DNA from: Spirochaetia bacterium
Lineage (GTDB): Bacteria > Spirochaetota > Spirochaetia > Treponematales > Breznakiellaceae
DNA length: 64,000 nucleotides
Direction: 5' to 3'
NCBI GenBank assembly: GCA_025997595.1
Contig: BNUU01000002.1
Location: forward strand, 81,783-145,782
Shown: positions 1 to 7,449 of the stretch, in pieces
How positions within the stretch are numbered: position 1 is the first letter of the stretch
Layout: each line of letters begins with the position of its first letter
The notes under the pieces: model-generated
Told to the model about the DNA's origin: nothing
Database searches by the model: none
Seen by the model: only the letters and a program-made list of their open reading frames with translations
Program-made: the position numbers and the translations under genes

Positions 1-203
1 AGAAATTCTTCCCCGCCCTTCTCCCGCATAAGGGAGACCCGTATCCCCTGTTTCGGCTGCTCCCGGTACACCCCCAGAACTTTTTCCTTAAAGGCCGAAC
101 CCTCCAGCACATGGGCGCTCTTTTCGACCAGGGTGCTGCATCCTGATAAGGTCATTACAAGAAACAGCAATGCGCCTGTGGCTTTCAAAGTACCTCTCAG
201 CAT
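1..203 (-). CDS. Lipoprotein, partial (C-terminus outside window)
   Basis: Only the first 67 codons are present. The protein begins MLRGTLKATGALLFL and has a short basic N-terminus, a hydrophobic core and a lipobox ending LSGC, so it should be exported, lipidated on that Cys and anchored in a membrane. The start at 203 has GAGGAG a few bases upstream. An in-frame ATG at 215 is possible but would sit in front of that ribosome-binding site. It follows the TonB-dependent receptor stop by about a dozen bases on the same strand, so the two are probably co-transcribed and the lipoprotein may work with the receptor. Nothing visible gives a specific function. Confidence 0.75.
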   Translation of the reverse strand, partial: MLRGTLKATGALLFLVMTLSGCSTLVEKSAHVLEGSAFKEKVLGVYREQPKQGIRVSLMREKGGEEF

Positions 204-215
204 CTTGCTCCTCAT

Positions 216-2918
216 TTAATAGCTCCACTTAAAACCGAATGACACCATGGGAATAGGCAGACCGAAGGAAGCGGAATTGGTTCCCACATCCTCCTTGCCG
301 GTGTACTCATTGTAGGTGGTATCGGTTGTTTGGGGCCTATACACCAGGGACAGCAGATTTTCTGCGCCCAGGTATATTTCCGTCTGCACCTTGCCTTTCT
401 TGTTGAAAATAAAGAAGGAAAATTTGACATCCAGCGGGATGGACCATGCACTCCGGGTTTTTTCCCGGCTTATGACAGGCCGGCCGAATTTTTGTATGAT
501 CACTTCATTACCATCTGCATCTTTCACGGGTATGTATTTTTGTGTCGCCTCATCCCAGTCGGCTTGCTGCACCGGGTAGGGGATAACGGCGCCATAGTTT
601 ATTTTTGTGATGGGCAGGCCTGAGGCAAAACCGAAACGGATGGCGATGTTGAAGCGCTTGACCGGTTTTATGTTCAGCACCAGGTTGAAGTTGTGGAACC
701 GGTGGAAGGAAGGGTAGTACCATTCATCTTCTTCCTCCTCCGGTTCGCCAATTCCGCCGAAGCTGAATTTGCTGTGTGTGGGCTCATGGTATTTGGCGTG
801 GGTAAAGGTATAGGAAATCCAGCCGTCTATATACCGGGACTGCATTTTCTGCAGCTGTAAGTCGAAGCCCCAGATTCTGCCGTCCCCGTCAAATCCGAAT
901 CCCACATCAACACTGCTGGAATTGAGATCCGCCAGGATATGGGCGCGGTTAAAAACGTACTTGAAATACCCTTCGATATTAAAACTGAAATCCCCGGCAA
1001 AATCAAGTTTAGTCCCGATTACGGAAGTCCAGGATCGGTTCAGCTTCATATCATTCAGTCCCCTATTGTTCCCCTCGATAAAGGATATGTTTTCGTTCAT
1101 CGATGAAAAGAGGCCGGTGCCGATGGTGGCGGTAAAGGATTCGAGGAAGTCTGCAACCCCAAAGAGGTCCTTGTTTTTAAGGATGCCGAAATCCAGGTTG
1201 AGCCGGGGATTCCACACGGGCCTGGTCACCACATCAAAATCTCTGCCCTTAAAGTAGAGGTGATCCATTCTGATCCCCGCCTCCGCGCCGAAACGCTGAT
1301 TGGGGCTTGTGTATTCCACGAGGGTATAGGCGGAAGTGGTAAGCCCATGGTTGTTTACATCAACAATTTTGGCCATGGGCCGGATCACCGCGGCGTTGAA
1401 GAGGCTCTTTATCTCCAGATTGTTATACCTGGGATCAAAAGGTGTGCCGGGAATATGCCGTATGAATTGTTCCAGAAAGATATCCACATTTTCGTACTGC
1501 CGCCAATTGGTGTAGAGTTCCTGCAGCCCCGCGGCAAGGAGAAAGCCCTTGCCCAGATCCCAGTCCATATCAAAGCGCCCCTGGGCATTGAAAACATAAT
1601 TGTCCGAATCAATCCCCGCACTGAGGTTCGGCGCGTGGTAGGATTTTGCGGTAGTTAGTCCAAGGTTGCTTACCAAAGTCGGAAAGGCGTCCAAAAATTT
1701 TTGATTGTAGTGAACTTCCACATCATTATTGATAGCCCCTTCGGCGATAAGTTCGGTATACCCCGCGCCGGCGGTCGCCTTGAGTACCATTGCGGGCATG
1801 GGGTTGTAGGTCAGGCCCGCTATGCCGAAGCCCTGGTAGTTATGGTAATCAAAATCCATATCCACGCTGCCCGAAATCCCGTCATCCCCCAGGAGACTGT
1901 CCTCATCATAGGAGGTATGGTAGGCGGCGCCGACGCCATCGCTGCCAAAGAAGCCGTTCAGGGTTAATTCAAGGTCCGTGTTAAACCGGTAGTTTCCCGA
2001 CAGGGCGGCGCTCCTGATGTAGGGGGCGGTGGAGACCGCGTTGATAAGGCTCAGGGTTTCATTTTCCGGCATGGCCTTGCTTAATTGCTGGGCCGCCCAT
2101 ACCAGGGTATCCCAATAGGTGACCTTACCCATCAACAGGATACCTCCCTTGCCCCCCAGGGGGAAGGAGAGGTTGAGGCTCAGGGCGCTGGTGGCAAAGC
2201 CCAGATCCAGTTCGGTCTCGGCGGGGTCCGCTTTTTTGGAAGTGACCTCCAGAAGCCCGGAGATCGTGTGCCCGTAGCGGGTGGAAAAGACCCCGTGGGA
2301 GAGCTGGGCGCTGGCGGTCATTTTTGGCTCGAAGATTGAAACGCCGCCCCCCCAGTGGTAGGGCCGGGCCAGGTAGAACCCGTCCAGGGCCGCCATGAGG
2401 TCCCCGGGGTCGCCCCCGCGGATAGAGGGCATGGCGTTGAACATCCCCGCGTAGCCCACCCCCGGCAGGAGCTTGATCGAGGTCATCACATCTTCGATGA
2501 TGCCGATTTCCGAAGTGCGGGCCAGATCCGGGCCGGAGATGGCAACGCTGCGGCCGCTCCGGGACTCGCTCACCCCCGGCCGGCTGGCTTCGATCACCAG
2601 CTCGCTGTTTTCCATGACCCCGCTGAGGCGCAGCCCAAGGGTAACCTGATCTTCCCCGCGGCCGATGCTCAGCCTGCCGTTTTCGTAGCCCGGATAGGCC
2701 CCCTGGATCACCACCTGCTTTTCATCGGGAACGGAAATAACCACCTTGCCGTTTTCATCGCAGTGGTATTCCGCCCCGTCCCAGGAACGGATAAGGGCCC
2801 CCTCAAGGGGGATATTGAGGTCCCGGTCTTCAACGTATATTTCCACATCCCGGCCAAAGAGGGGAGAAGCGGCAAAGCCCAAGGTAATCAACAAAATACG
2901 GGTAAACCGCCTTCTCAT
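216..2918 (-). CDS. TonB-dependent outer-membrane receptor
   Basis: This 900-residue protein has the layout of TonB-dependent receptors. A signal peptide covers about residues 1-22. A carboxypeptidase-regulatory-like beta-sandwich follows at about 25-100. The plug lies at about 105-225 and includes the typical motifs SIRGGDPGD and YHWGGGVSIFEP. A long beta-barrel region with alternating aromatic residues runs to an aromatic C-terminus ending GFKWSY. Proteins of this kind import large nutrients or metal chelates across the outer membrane using TonB energy. The substrate cannot be told from sequence. An acidic Glu-rich loop near residue 727 is unusual and probably surface exposed. No tonB/exbBD genes are visible nearby. 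A lipoprotein gene follows within 13 bases. Confidence 0.85.
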   Translation of the reverse strand: MRRRFTRILLITLGFAASPLFGRDVEIYVEDRDLNIPLEGALIRSWDGAEYHCDENGKVVISVPDEKQVVIQGAYPGYENGRLSIGRGEDQVTLGLRLSGVMENSELVIEASRPGVSESRSGRSVAISGPDLARTSEIGIIEDVMTSIKLLPGVGYAGMFNAMPSIRGGDPGDLMAALDGFYLARPYHWGGGVSIFEPKMTASAQLSHGVFSTRYGHTISGLLEVTSKKADPAETELDLGFATSALSLNLSFPLGGKGGILLMGKVTYWDTLVWAAQQLSKAMPENETLSLINAVSTAPYIRSAALSGNYRFNTDLELTLNGFFGSDGVGAAYHTSYDEDSLLGDDGISGSVDMDFDYHNYQGFGIAGLTYNPMPAMVLKATAGAGYTELIAEGAINNDVEVHYNQKFLDAFPTLVSNLGLTTAKSYHAPNLSAGIDSDNYVFNAQGRFDMDWDLGKGFLLAAGLQELYTNWRQYENVDIFLEQFIRHIPGTPFDPRYNNLEIKSLFNAAVIRPMAKIVDVNNHGLTTSAYTLVEYTSPNQRFGAEAGIRMDHLYFKGRDFDVVTRPVWNPRLNLDFGILKNKDLFGVADFLESFTATIGTGLFSSMNENISFIEGNNRGLNDMKLNRSWTSVIGTKLDFAGDFSFNIEGYFKYVFNRAHILADLNSSSVDVGFGFDGDGRIWGFDLQLQKMQSRYIDGWISYTFTHAKYHEPTHSKFSFGGIGEPEEEEDEWYYPSFHRFHNFNLVLNIKPVKRFNIAIRFGFASGLPITKINYGAVIPYPVQQADWDEATQKYIPVKDADGNEVIIQKFGRPVISREKTRSAWSIPLDVKFSFFIFNKKGKVQTEIYLGAENLLSLVYRPQTTDTTYNEYTGKEDVGTNSASFGLPIPMVSFGFKWSY

Positions 2919-2956
2919 ACTATTGAAAGTACCTTACGGGGGGAAAGAATTCAACA

Positions 2957-4480
2957 TTAATCGCTGTCAAACACAATCTTACCCAACTCCGAATCCCCCG
3001 GGTTTATGGCGGCGCGGTACCTGGCAAGGGCGTTTTTTTCCCGTTCCAGTTCGTTGAAATGGTAGCGGGTTGCCCCCTCGCTGTCCACCTCAACTTCGGG
3101 CATGGAGTAGGAACCCATTTCCTTGATGATCCTGTCCTGGGCGGCAATGAGCTTTTTGGGGCGGCATTCGGGAACGGCGCTGTCGATGTCCCGGCTTTGG
3201 ATGCCCCGGATTACCGACCAGATCTTCTGGAAGCCGGTTTTGCGGAGATTCCCCAGTTTGATGTCCTCGTTTTCCTTTTTTTCCCGCCGCAGCCTGAGGG
3301 CGGGGATGAGCCAGAAAAGGACGGAGAAGGCCAGGGGCACGATACCCAGACCCACGGTGAGGAAGGGCAGGGGATTATCGGTGACTGCGGTGAGCAGCAC
3401 CCAGGCCACTTTGTAGAGGTAGGAGTAGGGGGCGCCCGCTTCCATGACCATCCGGCCCCCGGCTGCCGCAACCATGCGGACAGGCCCGGTGGCGGCGGAC
3501 TGGTACAAAAAGTAGCCCCCGAAAAGTAAATTCACCGAGTTGATAATGCCGAACCAGGTGTTCATCTTTTTTTCGTTGGCGGAGAATTTCCTGAGCCTCC
3601 GTAAGGGGGCGCTGGCCCCGGCGAAGGAGCGGTCGGCCCGGTCCTGCCGTTTGAGGAGTTCATCAAAGCGGTAGAGGATGGTCCCATCCTCGGCAGATTC
3701 CGGGCTGCCGCCGAACTCGGAACAGCAGGCCATGATCCCGGCCTCCGCTTCGGCCGGGGGCTGGCCCGTAATGGCCATGTATTCCGGGAGGGAGATGACC
3801 CCCCGGTTGGCCTGAATATAGGCGATGACCGCCTTTTTTTCCGCCGTACCGGCCTCCCGGTTGGGATCGGTTTCCCCAAAGACAAAGGAAAAAATCGCCC
3901 TGTACAGAGGTCGTCCCTTGGGGCGGCCTTGGTCCGGGCGTATGCCGCCATAGTATCGGCGATCCATGGACTTGGTCAGTTCCGAATAGAACCAAATCCT
4001 GATAATGAAGTTAAGGATACTGGAAGTAAGGTACAGGCCCCCCAGGCCGCTGCCCCGGGAGCGGTTGTTTGAACTGGAAGAATTTGCCGCCATGGAAAGT
4101 ACCAGGGCTGCCAGGGCGAGGAGCATGAAAAACACAAAATAGCCCACCAGCATCAGCATGATCCAGACCTTGAAGAACCAGGAGGCAAGGGCGCCCAGGC
4201 CCTTGATGAATTTTCGGGTGAATTTTTGCAAACCCGGCCGGAAGCCCCGGTAGCGGCTGGTAAAGCCCTGGGGAAAGGAGTAGAGGATCTCCCCGGAGGA
4301 GCTAACCTCAAGGCGGGCGGAGTATTCATCCGCCGCGCGGGGAACCAGTTCTTTTACGGTGTTTAAGGGCAGGGCGGTGGCGGCAGCCACATCCGCTACG
4401 GTGGCCCCCTTTTTCCGTTTTTTCAGGGCCTCCGTAACCTTGGCATAGGAGGCCCAATCGGAGCCCTTACGAAGCTTCAT
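2957..4480 (-). CDS. Membrane protein with three winged-helix-like modules
   Basis: This 507-residue protein of unknown function has hydrophobic segments at about residues 100-130, 150-165, 310-335 and 375-400. Three soluble stretches look related to each other: about 10-75, 215-275 and 450-490. Each has a helical part followed by a strand ending in a Y-x-F pattern (ILYSF, ILYRFDEL, TRYHFNEL), as in a small winged-helix fold. The first one (VADVAAATALPLNTVKELV) looks most like a helix-turn-helix. Its start overlaps the end of the Rrf2 gene by 14 bases, so translation is coupled and the protein may act in the same response. The winged-helix call is by eye only. Confidence 0.6.
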   Translation of the reverse strand: MKLRKGSDWASYAKVTEALKKRKKGATVADVAAATALPLNTVKELVPRAADEYSARLEVSSSGEILYSFPQGFTSRYRGFRPGLQKFTRKFIKGLGALASWFFKVWIMLMLVGYFVFFMLLALAALVLSMAANSSSSNNRSRGSGLGGLYLTSSILNFIIRIWFYSELTKSMDRRYYGGIRPDQGRPKGRPLYRAIFSFVFGETDPNREAGTAEKKAVIAYIQANRGVISLPEYMAITGQPPAEAEAGIMACCSEFGGSPESAEDGTILYRFDELLKRQDRADRSFAGASAPLRRLRKFSANEKKMNTWFGIINSVNLLFGGYFLYQSAATGPVRMVAAAGGRMVMEAGAPYSYLYKVAWVLLTAVTDNPLPFLTVGLGIVPLAFSVLFWLIPALRLRREKKENEDIKLGNLRKTGFQKIWSVIRGIQSRDIDSAVPECRPKKLIAAQDRIIKEMGSYSMPEVEVDSEGATRYHFNELEREKNALARYRAAINPGDSELGKIVFDSD

Positions 4481-4901
4481 TTTCCTCAGCCGGATCGTTT
4501 TTTTCGATAATGGACGCCAGGGTCAAGCCGCTGAAATAGGTGTTTACTATCTCGGTTAAATCCCCCCATATCTTGTGGCTGATGCAGGAATCTATCTGGC
4601 CGCAGGTTTCCGCATGCCTGTCGCAGAAGGTAATGCCCAGATCTTCCCCCGCAGCGTCAAGGATGGCCTTGACGCTCAGTTCATTCAGGGGGCGGGCAAA
4701 AGAGAAGCCCCCCCCGGGCCCCCGGACAGAAGAAACGATCCCCGCCTTTCGGAGCCTGAAAAAGATCTGCTCAAGGAACACGGAGGAGATAGCTTCAGTT
4801 TCCGACAGGGTATTAATCGATACCGGTGACCCATCCTTACCAAGTTTTGCCAGCGCCAGAGTCGCCCGGAGCGCATAACGGCCCCGTGTGGTAATTCTCA
4901 T
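4467..4901 (-). CDS. Rrf2-family transcriptional regulator
   Basis: The start MRITTRGRYALRA is the classic opening of Rrf2 proteins, with a winged helix over residues 1-70 (RGPGGGFSFARP is the wing). Three cysteines at 93, 100 and 106 match the cluster-binding region of IscR/NsrR-type members, though the first spacing is C-x6-C rather than the usual x5. The protein is 144 residues when started at 4901, behind a strong AGGGGGT. Longer in-frame starts would run into the promoter. It probably senses iron-sulphur status, redox or nitrosative stress through a [2Fe-2S] cluster. The target genes are unknown, but the overlapping membrane protein gene downstream and an AT-rich palindrome upstream suggest control of its own operon. 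Confidence 0.88.
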   Translation of the reverse strand: MRITTRGRYALRATLALAKLGKDGSPVSINTLSETEAISSVFLEQIFFRLRKAGIVSSVRGPGGGFSFARPLNELSVKAILDAAGEDLGITFCDRHAETCGQIDSCISHKIWGDLTEIVNTYFSGLTLASIIEKNDPAEENEAS

Positions 4902-4942
4902 GGAGAACCACCCCCTTTCCCTATAAATTTGAGTATAATAAT

Positions 4943-4968
4943 AATGTATTTTTATAAAAAAGTACATT
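4943..4968. promoter_or_regulatory. Palindrome upstream of the Rrf2 gene, candidate operator
   Basis: AATGTA at 4943-4948 is mirrored by TACATT at 4963-4968. The A/T tract between is nearly symmetric, giving a 26-bp dyad 42 bp upstream of the Rrf2 start. Rrf2 proteins commonly repress their own operons through AT-rich dyads of this size. Assignment to this regulator is by position only. Confidence 0.45.
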
Positions 4969-5111
4969 CTTTTTATTTAAAAACGTCGGAATTCAGGAAA
5001 AAAGGTATGAGGGTTGTTCGATAAGCAGCCTGTATCCGGAGGAGACGGTTTTTTCCGGTTTGCTATTTTATTCCCGATATAGTACTATGATGAAAATACA
5101 GGGGCTTTTGG

Positions 5112-7400
5112 GTGGGAAGGCAGAAAAAAAAGAGAAAAGAGGCTGAAGAGCGCTGGCTTGCCGAGAAACAGCGGCGCGCTGCGGCAAAGCAGCGCAAAGC
5201 TGCGGCGGAACAGCGAAAAGCCGCCGCCGCGGAACAGCGCAGGGCCGCCGCGGAACAAAAAAAAGCCATTGCGGAACAGCGAAAAGCCGCCATCGCGGGA
5301 CAGCGAAAAGCCGCTGTGGAACAGCCACAGGCCGCTGTGGAACAAAAAAAAGCCACCGCAGAACAGCGCAGGGCCGCTGCGGAACAGCCGCAGGCCGCTG
5401 TAGAACAAAAAAAAGCCACCGCGGAACAGCGCAGGGCCGCTGCGGAACAGCCGCAGGCCCCGAAATGGGGCCTGTTGAACGCGGCCCGCCAAGTCCGGGC
5501 AGAACGGTCCGGCGGTCAAGCGGGCCTTAGTCAAAGGAATTTGAGTCAGGCGGACCAGGGTTCGCCTGACCGCGGCCCGAAGCGGCACTGGTTTCCCCGT
5601 TCCACCAGGGTACAATACCCCATCGGGATCAAGCTGGTCATCATCATCACCTGTCTGCTGCTCGTCTCCCTGGGGTCCATCACGGTCCTGGTATCCTACA
5701 TGGTTTCCCTGGACCTGCGGATCACCGCGGAGGATGCCAACTTTACGGTGAACCGGCGTTCCGCAGCGGAGGCGGATCACGCCCTCCAAACTATCCGTTC
5801 CAATGTCCTGCAGCTCCTGGACAGCCTGAATGCGGCGGAAATGACTTCCGACCTGGCGCGGCGGCTCCCGGCCATCTACTTTGAACGGAACCAGGATGTG
5901 GCCACGGTGGTCATAGGTTCCAATCCTCCCCTGGTTAACGAACGGTTCTTCCTGTCCAACGAAATTGATACGGCGCTTGTCGGCATCTTTATGACCGCCT
6001 CCGCCGCGCAGGTGGAGCGGGCCCGCAGGGGGGAACCGGTGCTCCTGAACGCCACGCCGGTCTTCCGCGTCCCCCTCATGGCCTTGATCCTTCCCCGGAA
6101 TAATCCCGGAGGGGACCGGGGAACCGTGACGGTGATCTTCTCTTCGGAGTATATAGCCGACAGTTTCGGCGATTCGGTTAATACCTCCTTTATGATCAAC
6201 CATGAGGGGGATATTCTGGTTCACGGGGATCAGGACCTGGTTATGGCCGGGGCCAACAGTTCAGGGGACCCCCTGGTGATACTGCTCTTCGAAAGCCGGA
6301 AGCCGAACTACCAGACCCGCTACACCGATAAGGCGGGGATCGAGTATTTCGGGGCCTTCCACAAGCTTTCCATCGCCGATGCGGCGGTTATTACCCTTGC
6401 CGAATACAAGGTGGTCTTTGAGGGAATAGCCGCCACCACCCGGCGGAACATCTATTTAACCGCCGCGGTACTCTTTATCGCCATCCTCTTTATCTGGTTC
6501 TTCTCCCGGACCATCTCATCCCCCTTAAAGCAACTGACCGATGCGGCGGGGAAGATTGAGCTGGGGCAGTTTGAGCTGACCCTTGCGGAAACCGGGCGGG
6601 ATGAAATCGGCCTCCTCTCCGAAAGTTTTGTCAAAATGGGCAATGCCCTGGTGAATTTCAGCCGTTTTACCAATGTGGAAGTGGCCATGCGGGCCATGCG
6701 GGGGGAGCTCCCCCTGGGGGGAGAAACCAAGCAGGCAACCATTCTTTTTACCGATATCCGTTCCTTTACGTCCATGTCGGAAAAGCTGGAACCCTCGGAG
6801 GTGGTGGAATTCCTCAACGACTACATGACCCGTATGGTTGCCTGCGTGAACCAAACCAAGGGCGCGGTGGACAAGTTCATGGGGGATGCGGTGATGGCCC
6901 ACTGGGGGGCGGTAACCACTGCGGGGAGTCCCGCTGCGGATGCCCTGAACGCGGTCCGCACCGCCCTGGCCATGCGGATAGCCCTCCGGAATTTTAATGC
7001 AGGACGGGACGGCAGCGTCAAACAGCCCCGTATCAGGATTGGCTGCGGGATCAGCTCCGGCCCGATAGTAGCCGGGCAGATCGGGAGCCAGGAACGGATG
7101 GAATACACGGTTATCGGCGATGCGGTAAACCTGGCCAGCCGCCTGGAGGACCTCAACAAGTCCCTGGGCACGGATATCCTGATTACCGAAGAAACCTGGA
7201 AGCTGGTGGGCGGGTTCCTTATAACGGAGAAAATGCCCATGGTGCGGGTAAAGGGCAAGGAAAAACCGGTGCGGATCTTTGCGGTGATCAACCTGCGCTC
7301 CCGAAACCCGGCGGAACAGCGGCGGCCCCTTACCCTCAGGGAAGTGCGGGCCCTCATGGGTATTCCGGCGCAGAATCTGCCCGCCGCACATGAACGGTGA
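5112..7400 (+). CDS. Class III adenylate/guanylate cyclase with extracytoplasmic sensor and HAMP
   Basis: The 762-residue protein makes cAMP or cGMP from the NTP. Residues about 10-116 are a charged cytoplasmic region built from AEQ(R/K)KA repeats, with an exact 21-residue unit repeated in tandem. A membrane helix at about 173-197 leads to an extracytoplasmic sensor region. A second helix lies at about 440-462, followed by a HAMP segment. The catalytic domain is at about 535-730 and shows ILFTDIRSFTSMSE with the first metal Asp, FMGDAVMAHWG with the second, and the late motif YTVIGDAVNLASRLE. The GTG start at 5112 is the first start after an in-frame stop, with AGGGG upstream. The FecR and envelope genes that follow suggest an envelope-signalling cluster. 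Confidence 0.9.
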   Translation: MGRQKKKRKEAEERWLAEKQRRAAAKQRKAAAEQRKAAAAEQRRAAAEQKKAIAEQRKAAIAGQRKAAVEQPQAAVEQKKATAEQRRAAAEQPQAAVEQKKATAEQRRAAAEQPQAPKWGLLNAARQVRAERSGGQAGLSQRNLSQADQGSPDRGPKRHWFPRSTRVQYPIGIKLVIIITCLLLVSLGSITVLVSYMVSLDLRITAEDANFTVNRRSAAEADHALQTIRSNVLQLLDSLNAAEMTSDLARRLPAIYFERNQDVATVVIGSNPPLVNERFFLSNEIDTALVGIFMTASAAQVERARRGEPVLLNATPVFRVPLMALILPRNNPGGDRGTVTVIFSSEYIADSFGDSVNTSFMINHEGDILVHGDQDLVMAGANSSGDPLVILLFESRKPNYQTRYTDKAGIEYFGAFHKLSIADAAVITLAEYKVVFEGIAATTRRNIYLTAAVLFIAILFIWFFSRTISSPLKQLTDAAGKIELGQFELTLAETGRDEIGLLSESFVKMGNALVNFSRFTNVEVAMRAMRGELPLGGETKQATILFTDIRSFTSMSEKLEPSEVVEFLNDYMTRMVACVNQTKGAVDKFMGDAVMAHWGAVTTAGSPAADALNAVRTALAMRIALRNFNAGRDGSVKQPRIRIGCGISSGPIVAGQIGSQERMEYTVIGDAVNLASRLEDLNKSLGTDILITEETWKLVGGFLITEKMPMVRVKGKEKPVRIFAVINLRSRNPAEQRRPLTLREVRALMGIPAQNLPAAHER

Positions 7401-7449
7401 TTGTGATTACGATAACAAATCGAGCTTAGTATACCGATATTTATAAAAG

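Noticed and set aside
5085..6224. 379-codon open frame on the minus strand opposite the cyclase gene
   Set aside because: It mirrors the repeat-rich, G+C-rich coding strand. It has no domain, and the plus-strand protein is clearly real.
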